A stretch of 64,000 bases of DNA, from NCBI RefSeq assembly GCF_021412625.1, contig NZ_JAKCFI010000001.1, positions 1,297,428-1,361,427 of the forward strand. Direction: 5' to 3'. Source of the stretch: Myxococcus stipitatus. Its GTDB lineage: Bacteria; Myxococcota; Myxococcia; Myxococcales; Myxococcaceae. This document shows, piece after piece, positions 27,983 through 37,232 of this stretch (positions within the stretch are counted from its first letter, which is position 1; each line of letters begins with the position of its first letter). The position numbers were made by a program, and so were the translations under genes. The notes beneath the pieces are model-generated. The model ran no database searches and had not been told where the DNA came from. It saw only the letters and a program-made list of their open reading frames with translations.

Positions 27983-29551
27983 GTCCGCCGGGTCCTCGCC
28001 TCCATCGTCGTCGTCTTCTTCTTCGTTGGAGGCGGCGAGCTTCACGGACGCCTGCTCCAGTCCATAGGGCGCCAGCCGGCTGCGCCACACCGTGAAGTCT
28101 CCCTCCGCGAGGATGCCGAAGCAGCTGAACTTGCCGTCGGGCCCCACGTAGCGGTTGCGGTCCATCTGCAACCCGGGACGGTACTGCGCGCGGCCGAGTT
28201 TCACGAAGTAGGTCATGTTGCGCAGCGTGTTGTCGAACACCGACAGGCCCGTGACGATCTGCGGCTCGTCCGCGGCCAGGCGCAGGCCCTCGCTCACGGT
28301 GGCCTCGATGGTGTTGTTCAGCACGCGCACCTTGTTGGCCCTCACGACGCGGATGCCCTGGCCGTTGCCCCGGTTCGCGTAGTTGTAGATGTCCGTGATG
28401 AGGTTGTTGGTCAACGTCAGGTTCACCGGGTTGTCCACCGGAGACAGCCCGCCGATGGAGATGCCCCGGCCCGCCTTGGCGATGTAGTTGCCGGTGATCT
28501 GGAGGTTGGTCGCGTCCTCGTGCACGAGCACCGCCTCCGCGGCCGACGTGTTCGCCTGCCATGGGAACTTCGCCAGGTTGGGGAAGCTGAAGATGGTGTT
28601 GGTGTTGACGCTGATGTTGTCGCACGCCTTGATGTCGACGCCGTTCTCCCCGCAGTCGTGCAGCTGGTTTCCCTCGATGTAGAGGCCGTCGGGCCGCGTG
28701 ACGTCGGGCTGGCACTGCACGGCGTCCCCCGACGTGTCGTGGATGTCGTTGCCCAGCACGTAGATGGCCTGCGAGGTCCCCTTCACCGCGACGCCGTGCG
28801 AGTCCGTCCCCGTCTTGGAGAAGTCGTAGATTTCATTGCCCTGGATGAGCACCGTCTCCGCGTGGCTGACGATGACGCCGCCGCCGGCCCGGCCGCCGTG
28901 CAGGTCCGAGTCGAGGATCTGCGAGCAGTGCGTGGCGTCCTGGAAGAGCACCGCGAACGAGGGCCGCAGCTGGACGTCTACCTCGATGGATTGGACGATC
29001 CAATAGGGCTGGCTCACCATCACCAGGCTGCCGACGTTCGTGGCGGTGGGGACGATGCGGGGCAGGCTGGTGGCATCACCGCGCAGGATGATGGGCGCGT
29101 TCGCGGTGCCAGGGCGGGCGCCCTTGGCGGGGGTGATGGCGATCTGTTCGGCGTAGGTGCCCGGACGTACCTGGATGACGTCGCCGGGGTACGTGGCCCT
29201 CACCGCCTGGGAGATGGTGGGGTAGGGGTTGTCGCTGGAGCCCAGGGGCTTGGAGGGATCCCTGGGGCCCGTGTTCGCGACGAAGCGTGTCACGCCGACG
29301 GGCGGCGTCTGGCTGGTGGGGCAGGTCGTCTGGAAGCGGCGGGCATTCTCGTCCGGGGCCACCTCGGGAGGCGCGGGCTCGTCGTCACCGGTCTGCTCGC
29401 CATCGTCCTGGAGCCGGGTCGCGTACGCCTGGAGATGACGCGACTCCTCGGGTGCCTGCTCCACGCCGGGGCCGCATGCGAGCGCGAGCCCCCACAACAG
29501 GGCCGCGAGTCGTCCACGCCGATGCCCCTGCTTCTTCTTCTCGTTGCGCAT
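27959..29551 (-). CDS. right-handed beta-helix repeat lipoprotein
   Basis: A 530-residue surface protein. The signal (RRGRLAALLWGLALAC) ends at a plausible lipobox Cys. An acidic linker follows, then a pectate-lyase-like fold. YPTISQAVRATYPGDVIQVRPGTYAEQI is the typical first rungs of PbH1 proteins. It is followed by many rungs of the type ...I.GN.I.D...G (ILDSDLHGG, VLIQGNEIYDF, IYVLGNDIHDTSGDAV, LYIEGNQLHDCGENGVDI, ITGNYIAKAGRGI, VRVLNNTIEATVSEGL). Such proteins bind or cleave polysaccharides; no lyase active site was identified. The C-terminus is an Asp/Glu cluster (EEEDDDDGGED). Confidence 0.9.
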   Translation of the reverse strand: MRNEKKKQGHRRGRLAALLWGLALACGPGVEQAPEESRHLQAYATRLQDDGEQTGDDEPAPPEVAPDENARRFQTTCPTSQTPPVGVTRFVANTGPRDPSKPLGSSDNPYPTISQAVRATYPGDVIQVRPGTYAEQIAITPAKGARPGTANAPIILRGDATSLPRIVPTATNVGSLVMVSQPYWIVQSIEVDVQLRPSFAVLFQDATHCSQILDSDLHGGRAGGGVIVSHAETVLIQGNEIYDFSKTGTDSHGVAVKGTSQAIYVLGNDIHDTSGDAVQCQPDVTRPDGLYIEGNQLHDCGENGVDIKACDNISVNTNTIFSFPNLAKFPWQANTSAAEAVLVHEDATNLQITGNYIAKAGRGISIGGLSPVDNPVNLTLTNNLITDIYNYANRGNGQGIRVVRANKVRVLNNTIEATVSEGLRLAADEPQIVTGLSVFDNTLRNMTYFVKLGRAQYRPGLQMDRNRYVGPDGKFSCFGILAEGDFTVWRSRLAPYGLEQASVKLAASNEEEDDDDGGEDPADLPALLGQ

Positions 29552-29781
29552 GATGGTCCCCCTGGGTGCTTCCGACCGTGGCGGACATGGTTTCCACCGG
29601 GCCAGCCGTCATCAACCGCTATGCCCCCGCGGGACCAAGCGGCATTCACCGGTAGATGCTCGCGCCGAGTCGCGCGCTTCCTCGCGTCAAGGGGGCCACG
29701 CGTACGTGGCGCGTTGCAAGCACGCCGGGCCGAGCCGGGCGGGTGACGCGCGTCGCCGCATGCCCCCAGGAGGGCCGCGGG

Positions 29782-30927
29782 TCAGCCCGCGAGGGCCCGG
29801 ACGGTGGGGACGTGGCGCCGCAGGGCCTCGACGACGCGGGCCACGTCCGCCTCGGACGTCGAGGGGCCCAGGCTGAAGCGCAGGCTGGCGCGCGCCTCGG
29901 GCGCGGACAGCCCCATGGCCCGCAGCACATGGGACGGCGACAGCGTCCCGGACGCGCACGCGGCCCCGGTCGACACGCAGATGCCTTCAAGGTCGAGCGC
30001 CATCAACAGCGCCTCGCCCTCGGCGCCGTCGAAGCGCAGGTTGCTCGTGTTGGGCACGCGCGGCGCGCCCCCGCCGTTCACCGCCACGCCGGGGAGCGAG
30101 GCGAGGACCTCGCGCTCGAAGGCATCCCGCAGCGCGCCCACGCGCGCGGCCGTCGCCTCCTGCTCACCCGCCGCCAGCTCCAGGGCCAGCGCGAGCGCCT
30201 CCGCGTAGGGGACGTTCTGCGTCCCGCCCCGGCGCCCACCCTCCTGGTGCCCCGGCGTCAACGCGCGCACGTCCACGTCCTTGCGCACCACCAGCACGCC
30301 GACGCCCGCGGGGCCGCCGAACTTGTGCGCCGACAGCGAGAGCAGGTCCGCGTCCACCTCGCGCAGCGACAGGGGCAGCTTGCCCGCCGCCTGCACCGCG
30401 TCCGTGTGGAACAGCACGCCGCGCTCCCTGCACGCGCGCGCCACCTCGCGCGCGGGCTGCACCACGCCCGTCTCGTTGTTGGCCCACATGAGCGAGCACA
30501 GCGCCGCCTCGGGCGTCAGCGCGGCGAGCACGTCCTCCACCCGCACGCGGCCGTCAGCGCCCGGCGGCACGCGCACCACGTCCGCGCCCTGGGCCTCCAG
30601 CTGCGCCGCCGCGCCGAGCAGGGCGGGGTGCTCCACCGTCGACGTCACCAGCCGCCGTCGCTCGCCTCGCGCGCGCGCGTGCCAGGCGCCGACGAGGGCC
30701 AGGGCGTCCGCCTCGCTGCCGGACGCGGTGAAGGTGACCTCCTTGGGTTCACAGCCCAGCACCCGCGCCACGCGGGCCCGGGCCTGGTCCAGTCGCGCGC
30801 GCGCCTCGCGCCCCGCCTGGTGGACGCTGGAGGCGTTGCCGTGGCCACCCTGGACGAACGCCCGCGCGAGCAGCTGCCCCACCTCCGGACGCACCGGGGC
30901 GGCCGCGTTGTGGTCCCAGTAGATCAC
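29782..30927 (-). CDS. cysteine desulfurase, NifS/IscS family
   Basis: A 381-residue PLP enzyme that removes sulfur from cysteine for Fe-S clusters or tRNA thiolation. It starts YWDHNAAAPVRPEV, binds PLP through the Lys of LSLSAHKFGGPAGVG, has TASGSEADALAL and HTDAVQAAGKLP, and carries the active Cys in STGAACASGT. Typical IscS proteins have extra C-terminal residues, and no iscU, iscA or regulator is adjacent, so the exact pathway is open. The GTG at 30927 overlaps the stop of the DHH phosphoesterase by 4 nt, so the two are coupled. Confidence 0.93.
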   Translation of the reverse strand: MIYWDHNAAAPVRPEVGQLLARAFVQGGHGNASSVHQAGREARARLDQARARVARVLGCEPKEVTFTASGSEADALALVGAWHARARGERRRLVTSTVEHPALLGAAAQLEAQGADVVRVPPGADGRVRVEDVLAALTPEAALCSLMWANNETGVVQPAREVARACRERGVLFHTDAVQAAGKLPLSLREVDADLLSLSAHKFGGPAGVGVLVVRKDVDVRALTPGHQEGGRRGGTQNVPYAEALALALELAAGEQEATAARVGALRDAFEREVLASLPGVAVNGGGAPRVPNTSNLRFDGAEGEALLMALDLEGICVSTGAACASGTLSPSHVLRAMGLSAPEARASLRFSLGPSTSEADVARVVEALRRHVPTVRALAG

Positions 30928-32045
30928 GTGTCCTGCGCCGACAGCAGCGACACGGGCCGCTCGTCCGCGACGCCGAAGGCCTCGAGGAAGCGCCCCACCA
31001 GCTCGCGCTTGAGCGCCTTGCGCTGCGCCGCCTTGCCCGACAGCGGCAGCCGCGCGCCCGCCATGCTGCCGTGGCCACCCGACGAGCCGCCGTAGTCCTC
31101 GAAGATCTCCCGGATGAGGCGGCCGGCGTTCATCCGCCGGTCCTTCACGCGCAGGCTGAAGTAGAGCTGGTTGCGGTACGTGCCGAAGGCCAGCGACCAC
31201 TTGGTGCCTTCCAGGAACATGAGCCGCTCGGCGACCTCCGCGACCATGTCCGGCGAGTACACCTCTTCCAGGTCGGTGACGATGGCGACCCCGTACACCT
31301 TCGCCCGCTCGTAGGCCGTGTGGTACAGCTGGAAGTAGCGCGCCGGCAGCTCCGGGTGTTCGATCTGCGCGAGCATCGACTTGTCGATGCGCGGGAACAG
31401 CCACAGGTAGCTGTCGATGTCCGTCTGCGTCGTCTCGCGGCCCAGGTCGCGGGTGTCCGCCTTGATGCCGTAGAACAGGCCGGTGGCCACCTCCACGGAG
31501 GGCTCCACGCGCGCGGCGCGCAGGTACTCCACCAACATGGTGGACGTGGCGCCGAAGTCGCCGCCCACGTCCGCGAACGGCGAGGCCAGGCTCTCCTCGC
31601 GCAGCGGGTGGTGGTCCACGACGATGTGGGCCTCCAGCCGAGCGGGCAGCGAGTGGTTGCCCACCTTGGGCTGGGTGTCCACCAGGCCGAAGAGGTCGTA
31701 CTCGTCGAAGTCGATCTGCGACACGTGCGAGACGGGCAGGCGCAGCACCTTCACGAAGGCGATGTTCTCCGCCCGGCCGATGATGCCGCCGTACCCGACG
31801 TGGGCCTCCACGTCCGCCCGGCGCTCCAGCAGGTGGGCGAGCGCGACGGCGGCCGCCAGGGAGTCCGGGTCCGGGTTGTCGTGGGTGAGGATGAGGGCCT
31901 TCCGGTGGCCCTTGGCCACACGCAAGAGCCGCTCCAGCTTGTCACGGGCCGGCAGCAGGGCCAGGCGTGGTGGCGGGGGCTCCGTCAGCTCGCCAGGGGC
32001 GTTGCCCGGGCCACGGCGGCTGTTGAAGGACTGTGTCACGGGCAT
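30924..32045 (-). CDS. DHH/DHHA1 phosphoesterase (NrnA-like)
   Basis: A 373-residue member of the DHH superfamily, probably a nanoRNase/pAp phosphatase-like enzyme. Metal motifs are LTHDNPDPDSLAAA (motif I), FGLVDTQP, VVDHHPL (DHH) and GIKADTRDLG. The DHHA1 substrate domain ends in SSGGHGSMAGAR. NrnA degrades 2-5-nt RNAs and 3'-phosphoadenosine phosphate. An N-terminal disordered piece of about 25 residues precedes the domain. It is coupled to the cysteine desulfurase by a 4-nt overlap, which may reflect sulfur-assimilation chemistry (pAp disposal), an inference. Confidence 0.9.
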   Translation of the reverse strand: MPVTQSFNSRRGPGNAPGELTEPPPPRLALLPARDKLERLLRVAKGHRKALILTHDNPDPDSLAAAVALAHLLERRADVEAHVGYGGIIGRAENIAFVKVLRLPVSHVSQIDFDEYDLFGLVDTQPKVGNHSLPARLEAHIVVDHHPLREESLASPFADVGGDFGATSTMLVEYLRAARVEPSVEVATGLFYGIKADTRDLGRETTQTDIDSYLWLFPRIDKSMLAQIEHPELPARYFQLYHTAYERAKVYGVAIVTDLEEVYSPDMVAEVAERLMFLEGTKWSLAFGTYRNQLYFSLRVKDRRMNAGRLIREIFEDYGGSSGGHGSMAGARLPLSGKAAQRKALKRELVGRFLEAFGVADERPVSLLSAQDT

Positions 32046-32103
32046 GGATGGTCAGTTCTACTTCCTCCGGCTCCCGGATTCGAGGAGTCGGATGTTCTCC
32101 CCC

Positions 32104-32142
32104 CAACATCGGGGGTGCGGTGTCACCCGCACGCCAATGTTG
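32104..32142. terminator. two-step dyad between Fic-like and DHH genes
   Basis: CAACAT (32104-32109) pairs with ATGTTG (32137-32142), and GTGCGG (32115-32120) with CCGCAC (32127-32132). It lies downstream of the leftward Fic-like gene and 59 bp upstream of the DHH start, so it could be a terminator or an operator. Confidence 0.4.
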
Positions 32143-32219
32143 CGAACGCACCTCGCGGCCTTCACGGCGTGCCGGAGGGCCGGGTGCCCGGACGCCCTGC
32201 TGCCCGTGAGGCGCAGGTC

Positions 32220-33092
32220 CTAGTTGTTGATGGCCTTGTACTTGCGCCCCAGGTCCCTGAAGTACTTCACGCCGTTGTCGAGCGAGTTCTCCATGGCGTC
32301 CATCAGCACCGTGCGGAACTGCGCCGTCGGGCCCCGGAAGGACTCGTAGTAGCGCTGCCGGTCGATGGAGTGGATGACGGCGGGCATGTAGCCGTTGCGC
32401 AGCAGGATGAGGTTGCTGCACATGCGCCCCACCTTCCCGCTGTGCTCGGTGAAGGGGAAGATCTGCAGGAAGCTGTGCTGGACGGTGGCGGCCTGCTTGA
32501 TGGGATGGAACTCGCGGAACTCCGCGCTGGCCGTGTAGTCCACCAGCTTCTCCAGCGCCGGCTGGATCTTCGCGGGCTGGTGGATGTCGTGGAAGTACGT
32601 GCGGTGCAGCGGCATGTCCTTGCGCAGCCCCGAGCGCTCCCGCTCCTTGGCCAGCTCCTTCTCCGTGCGCTCCCGCCGCTCCATGCGCGCGCGCTCGGCC
32701 AGCGCCTCGGGGGTGTTGCCGAGGAACAGGTCGTGCATCCGCTTGATGGTCGTCAGGGTGATCTGCGCCTGCTTCTTGGCGCCGTTGGCCTCCTCGCGGA
32801 TGAAGTCGCAGACCGCCTTGTGGTTGCGGACCTCCAGCACCACCGGGATCATGGAAGCCTCGGCGCTGGTGCGCCCCGGGTACAGCGCGGCCATCAGCTC
32901 CTGGTGGGTGTAGACCACGCCCTCCAACGCGGCGTCGTGGTAGATCCACGACATCTCGAACCGCTCGAGGAACTCACGCGCCGGCTGCTTGTCCTTGTAG
33001 ATCTCGAGGTACTCGCGCAGCGCCTCGTTCTTCTCGTCGATGTCCTGGTAGCGTTCCTTCACGGACTGCGGCTCCTTCTTGCGCCGGGCCAC
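32220..33092 (-). CDS. Fic-fold protein with degenerate active site
   Basis: A 290-residue protein with a Fic-domain layout. SWIYHDAALEGVVYT (48-62) resembles the inhibitory alpha-helix segment that carries a conserved Glu-Gly. The core helix reads QHSFLQIFPFTEHSGKVGRM (205-224). Fic AMPylases need HPFxDGNGRxxR; here the His is Phe212 and DGNGR is replaced by EHSGK, with only G222-R223 kept. The codon is TTC, so this is not an annotation shift. AMP transfer is unlikely. A long charged helix (134-160) is inserted. The GTG start lacks a strong ribosome site. It sits downstream of an AAA+ ATPase and after a hairpin. Confidence 0.78.
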   Translation of the reverse strand: MARRKKEPQSVKERYQDIDEKNEALREYLEIYKDKQPAREFLERFEMSWIYHDAALEGVVYTHQELMAALYPGRTSAEASMIPVVLEVRNHKAVCDFIREEANGAKKQAQITLTTIKRMHDLFLGNTPEALAERARMERRERTEKELAKERERSGLRKDMPLHRTYFHDIHQPAKIQPALEKLVDYTASAEFREFHPIKQAATVQHSFLQIFPFTEHSGKVGRMCSNLILLRNGYMPAVIHSIDRQRYYESFRGPTAQFRTVLMDAMENSLDNGVKYFRDLGRKYKAINN

Positions 33093-33133
33093 CCCAAGAG
33101 GTGGCCGAGGCGTGCGGCCGAGCGATTCAACGG

Positions 33134-33159
33134 CGTGCGGATTCTAGAAATTCCGCACG
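33134..33159 (-). terminator. hairpin after AAA+ ATPase gene
   Basis: Perfect 8-bp arms CGTGCGGA (33134-33141) and TCCGCACG (33152-33159) around a loop containing the palindrome TTCTAGAA. It lies 20 bp beyond the leftward ATPase stop codon. Confidence 0.55.
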
Positions 33160-33178
33160 GTTGTAACAACGAAATCCA

Positions 33179-34516
33179 TTACAGATTGACGAGGAAGACC
33201 TCGCACGCCTGGTCCAGCAGGTCCTTGGAAAGGGCCGGAGGGATTTGACGATAGCGAGCCGCGTCCTTGATGAGTCCCACCAAGTCTCGGGGATGGCAGG
33301 CCCGAAGTTGCATGGTCCTCGGCTTGTAATAGTGCTCGACGAGGTAGGTGACGGCCTGGTCCACGTAGGGGATGCCCGCCGCCTCGCACACCCGACGGAA
33401 GATCTCCCGGTAGGACTCCTCGTCGGGGTTGCCGACCTCGATCTTGTACTTGATGCGCCGCAGGAACGCCTCGTCCACCAGTTCCTTTGGATCCAGGTTG
33501 GTCGAGAAAACCAGGAGCTGATCGAAGGGAATCTCGAACTTCTTGCCGGTGTGGAGGGTGAGGAAGTCGACGCGCTTCTCGAGGGGGACGATCCACCGGT
33601 TGAGCAGGTCGGTGGGGTGCACCTTCTGGCGGCCGAAGTCGTCGATGAGGAGCATGCCGCCGTTGGCCTTCACCTGGAACGGGGCCTCGTAGAAGCGGGT
33701 GCTCTCCGAATAGATGAGGTCGAGCGTCTCCAGGGTGAGCTCGCCGCCGACGACGACGGCGGGCCGGCGGCAGAGCATCCACCGGTTGTCCATCTCGAAG
33801 GTCTGCCGGCGCCCGTTGGCGTCGCGGCCCATCTCCAGGGGGACGGGGGTGTGGATGAGGTGGTCGTGGACCTGGATGATCTGGTTGCCGATCTCCAGGC
33901 AGTGGGGGACGTAGACCTCGCCGCCGAACATGTGGGAGACGGCCTCCGCGAGGCTCGTCTTGCCGTTGCCCGGGGGGCCGTAGAGGAACAGGGAGCGGCC
34001 GGAGTTCACCGCGGGGCCCAGCTTGTCCATCAGCTCCGCGGGGACGGTGAGGTGGCTGAGCGCCATCACCAGCTCCTCCTGGCTGACGACGGGCGTCTCC
34101 TCCGTCTGGCTGGAGATGAGGGCGTTGTACTGCTCGATGGGCACCGGGGCGGGGCCCACGTAGGTGGTGCGCGTGAGCGCGTCGCGGGCGTACTCGCGGC
34201 CCTTCTCCGTGAGGATGAACTCCACGGACGCGCGGCCGAAGCCCTTGCCGCCGCGCAGGTCCACCAGCTTCTCCGTGGTGAGGAAGTCCACCACCCGCTC
34301 GATGACGCCGGGCCAGGGCAGCCGCATCTCGTCCGCGATGCCCATGCCCGTGCCCGTACCCGCGTAGTACAGGTACTTCAGGGCGATGTCCGCGAGCAGG
34401 CCCATCTTGAGCCCCGTCTCCTCCACCGACTTCGGCTCCGCGGGAGCGATGTCGAGGATGGAAGGGTTTTCGAGCTTGAACGGGTTGTCTTCGTACGCGT
34501 AACCGGCGGGAGCCAT
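33179..34516 (-). CDS. AAA+ ATPase with N-terminal winged-helix-like domain
   Basis: A 445-residue protein. Residues 30-120 look like a winged helix (GLLADIALKYLYYAG...GVIERVVDFLTTEKLVDLRGG...VEFILTEKGREYARDAL). Next comes an AAA+ module with Walker A GPPGNGKTS, Walker B GGMLLIDDFGRQ, sensor-1-like VFSTNLDP and arginine-finger FLRRIKYKI. A lid domain follows. No protease, receiver or sigma-54-activator motif is present. The role is unknown; the domain mix suggests remodelling of a protein or DNA complex. A GAGG ribosome site precedes the ATG. It ends in a hairpin before the Fic-like gene. Confidence 0.88.
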   Translation of the reverse strand: MAPAGYAYEDNPFKLENPSILDIAPAEPKSVEETGLKMGLLADIALKYLYYAGTGTGMGIADEMRLPWPGVIERVVDFLTTEKLVDLRGGKGFGRASVEFILTEKGREYARDALTRTTYVGPAPVPIEQYNALISSQTEETPVVSQEELVMALSHLTVPAELMDKLGPAVNSGRSLFLYGPPGNGKTSLAEAVSHMFGGEVYVPHCLEIGNQIIQVHDHLIHTPVPLEMGRDANGRRQTFEMDNRWMLCRRPAVVVGGELTLETLDLIYSESTRFYEAPFQVKANGGMLLIDDFGRQKVHPTDLLNRWIVPLEKRVDFLTLHTGKKFEIPFDQLLVFSTNLDPKELVDEAFLRRIKYKIEVGNPDEESYREIFRRVCEAAGIPYVDQAVTYLVEHYYKPRTMQLRACHPRDLVGLIKDAARYRQIPPALSKDLLDQACEVFLVNL

Positions 34517-34628
34517 CGGGGCCTCGTTCTAGCCCAAACCCGTGATTCGAGGGCAGCTGGCGAGCAGGGGGAGGGGCGGGGGCGGGTCCTGGGGACACCG
34601 CCCGGCCGCCTGGCGACCCGGTGGGGGG

Positions 34629-34658
34629 GGGCGGGCCCGGGTCCGCCGTGGCCCGCCC
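34629..34658 (-). terminator. hairpin after ilvE
   Basis: GGGCGGGCC (34629-34637) and GGCCCGCCC (34650-34658), a perfect 9-bp stem with a 12-nt loop just beyond the leftward ilvE stop codon. A run of G on the plus strand (C in the transcript) follows instead of U. Confidence 0.55.
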
Positions 34659-34676
34659 GAGGTGGGAGCCCGCGGG

Positions 34677-35624
34677 TCAGACGTAGGTGAGCCACTCCGC
34701 GTAGCGCGGCTCCTGGCCCCGGACGACGCGGAAGTACGTCTCCTGCACGAACTGGCCGATGGGGCCGGGCTTGCCGGTGCCCACGGTGCGGTCGTCCACT
34801 TCCCGCACCGGGGTGATTTCGGCCGCGGTGCCGGTGAAGAAGACCTCGTTGCTGATGTAGAGGGCGTCGCGGGTGAAGGTGACCTCGTCCACGGTGCGGC
34901 CGCTGTCGCGCAGGAGCTTGAGCACCGTGTCGCGGGTGATGCCGTCGAGGATGGGCGAGGACAGGGGCGGGGTCTTGATGACGCCCTTCTTGTTCACCAT
35001 GAAGATGTTCTCGCCGGACGCCTCCGCCACGAAGCCGCTGATGTCCAGGAGGATGGCCTCGTCGTAGCCGGCCATCACCGCCTCGCGCTTGGCGAGGATG
35101 GAGTTGACGTACTGGCCGGAGATCTTCCCGCGCACCATGTTCACGTTGACGTGCATGCGCGTGAAGGAGCTCACCTTGGCGCGGATGCCCTCGCGGATGC
35201 CCTTGTCGCCCAGGTACGCGCCCCAGTCCCAGGCGGTGATGGCCACGCGCGTGGGATTCACCGCGCCCAGCCCCATGGCGCCATCACCCATGAAGGCCAC
35301 CGGCCGCAGGTAGGCGCCGTTGGCGAACAGGTCCTTCTGCTTGCGCAGCAGGTCCAGGCACGCCTCGACCAGCTCGTCCTCCGTGTACGGCATCTTCAGC
35401 AGGACGATGTGCGCCGAATCCAATAGCCGCCGGATGTGCTCTCGCAGTCGAAAGACGGCCAGCCGGCCGTCGTGCGTGCGATAGGCCCGGATGCCCTCGA
35501 AGACGCCCAGCCCATAGTGCAGCGCGTGCGTCATCACGTGGACGTGGCCCTCGTCCCATTTGACCAGTTTCCCGTCGAGCCAGATCTGATCCGCACGCAA
35601 CACGTTTGACGAGGTCGAGCTCAT
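34677..35624 (-). CDS. ilvE: branched-chain amino acid aminotransferase
   Basis: A 315-residue fold-type IV PLP enzyme that makes or degrades leucine, isoleucine and valine. In myxobacteria this feeds the branched-chain fatty acids of the membrane. Motifs are HVMTHALHYGLGVFEGIRAY, catalytic Lys167 in NMVRGKISGQY, AILLDISGFVAEASGENIF and SNEVFFTGTAAEITPV. Length and motifs fit the bacterial IlvE class rather than D-amino-acid transaminase. Confidence 0.95.
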   Translation of the reverse strand: MSSTSSNVLRADQIWLDGKLVKWDEGHVHVMTHALHYGLGVFEGIRAYRTHDGRLAVFRLREHIRRLLDSAHIVLLKMPYTEDELVEACLDLLRKQKDLFANGAYLRPVAFMGDGAMGLGAVNPTRVAITAWDWGAYLGDKGIREGIRAKVSSFTRMHVNVNMVRGKISGQYVNSILAKREAVMAGYDEAILLDISGFVAEASGENIFMVNKKGVIKTPPLSSPILDGITRDTVLKLLRDSGRTVDEVTFTRDALYISNEVFFTGTAAEITPVREVDDRTVGTGKPGPIGQFVQETYFRVVRGQEPRYAEWLTYV

Positions 35625-35725
35625 TCGGGGGTTCCTTCCGCCGGAAGATGGGTGGGACTGCCTCGGGACTTCTTGCCAGATGACGCTATGGGCTCAAAGC
35701 GTGAACGCGCATTCGCGGTCGATCT

Positions 35726-37141
35726 TCACAACACGTGCGGCAGCGGCGTGAGCATGCGGCACACGAGGGGCATGTCCTCGGCCATGGCCTTGCGTCCGAA
35801 GTGGAGGGCCTTGGAGGCGAGCTCGACGGAGGGGACGACCTCGAGGGGGGAGAGGGTGCGGGAGAAGCGTTTGACGAGGTGCGCGTAGGGGACGTTGGGT
35901 GCCACCGTCATGGCCGCGAGGCGCTGGAGGGGGAGCCAGAAGGGGGTGGCCAGCCGCGGCGCGAAGCCGTCCAGGGCGAGGATGAACGTGTTGCGGGTGC
36001 CGATGCGGCCCTTGGCCACGGCCTTCCAGGCGGCCTTCGCGGGGAGGTTGTCGACGAGGCCCCCGTCGATGAGGCGCGCGACGTGGTGGTGGGCCAGCAG
36101 GCCGTCGAGGAGCGAGTGCATGCGGGGGTCCTCGCGCAGCACGTCATAGTGGATGACGCCGGGCAGGGCGGAGGAGAAGCCCGCGGCGTCGAGCGCGTCG
36201 AACTCCGAGGTGGTGTCGTCGGCGCCCAGGTGGAGGCGCACGGTGATTTCGGGGCGGGTGAACAGCTCCGCGATGCCGCTCATGGCCTCCTGGATGCGGC
36301 GGGTGACGCCGACGGGGTTGAGCAGCGCCAGGGGGCTGGTGCCCAAGAGGCGCTCGTAATACTCCAGGGGGCGGGGGAGCATGCCGCGGCGGATGCCGCC
36401 CACGGAGATGAGGGTGGGGACGGGCAGGTCCTTGAGGCGCAGGCCCCCGCCGCCGGGTCCCGCGTCGAAGAAGCGCCCCAGGCCCGCGCGCAGGAACAGC
36501 CGCAGCGCCGCGGGCAGCCCGTAGCGGCTCTCCGTGGAGATGAAGCGGAAGAGCTTCCGGAAGGACAGGCCCCGGACGATGTTGATCATCTCCGTGGCGT
36601 CGAAGCGCGCCATGCGCGAGCGCAGCACCCCGAGCACGGCGCCCATGGACGCGCCCGCCAGCAGCTTCGGCTGCAGCCCGTGCTCGGCCAGCAGGTTCAT
36701 CACGCCCAGGTAGACGAAGGCCGTGCCTCCGCCGCCACCCGTCACCAGCACCAGCTCCTTGTGGCGCAGCTCCCGGTCCAGCGCCTCCGGAGGGACGCGG
36801 CCCCGCAGGCGGGCGAGCACGCCGTCCCGGGCTCGCGCGGCGTGCTCGCGCAGGTCCCGCACGTGGGGCACGAGCCGATCCCTCGTCGGGCGCAAGGGGC
36901 CGCGGAAGATGGGGGAGAGCCGTCGCTCGACCTCCTCGCGGAAGGGCGTCAGGTGGGCGCCCACGCCGACATCCCGCCCGCCGTGCGGGACCTTGTAGAG
37001 GCGCGCGAGCGACAGGGCGGTGCGCAGCGTCGCCTCCTCCCGCGCGTCGAGCATCCCCGGCTCCGCCAGGACGGCGCGCACGAGCGCCAGCTCCATCTCC
37101 TCCAGCGGGCGGGTGATCTGGAATCGTTCCTTCAGGAGCAC
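35726..37141 (-). CDS. patatin-like phospholipase
   Basis: A 471-residue protein with a patatin lipase core in the middle: oxyanion loop VTGGGGGTAFVYLGV, nucleophile GASMG (about residue 163) and catalytic Asp in LIDGGLVDNLP, so the Ser-Asp dyad is complete. The N-terminal 125 residues are helical and charged and not recognised. There is no signal peptide, so it probably acts at the inner face of the membrane. A GTG start is used. It follows the MoxR-type ATPase by 91 bp on the same strand. Confidence 0.9.
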   Translation of the reverse strand: MLLKERFQITRPLEEMELALVRAVLAEPGMLDAREEATLRTALSLARLYKVPHGGRDVGVGAHLTPFREEVERRLSPIFRGPLRPTRDRLVPHVRDLREHAARARDGVLARLRGRVPPEALDRELRHKELVLVTGGGGGTAFVYLGVMNLLAEHGLQPKLLAGASMGAVLGVLRSRMARFDATEMINIVRGLSFRKLFRFISTESRYGLPAALRLFLRAGLGRFFDAGPGGGGLRLKDLPVPTLISVGGIRRGMLPRPLEYYERLLGTSPLALLNPVGVTRRIQEAMSGIAELFTRPEITVRLHLGADDTTSEFDALDAAGFSSALPGVIHYDVLREDPRMHSLLDGLLAHHHVARLIDGGLVDNLPAKAAWKAVAKGRIGTRNTFILALDGFAPRLATPFWLPLQRLAAMTVAPNVPYAHLVKRFSRTLSPLEVVPSVELASKALHFGRKAMAEDMPLVCRMLTPLPHVL

Positions 37142-37232
37142 GGACAGTCCGTCACCGCGGGGGGCACGCGGCTGGCGAGTATAGCGTGCTCGTGCCCCGG
37201 GACGGGGAGGGGACCCTGGGCCAGGTGGGACT

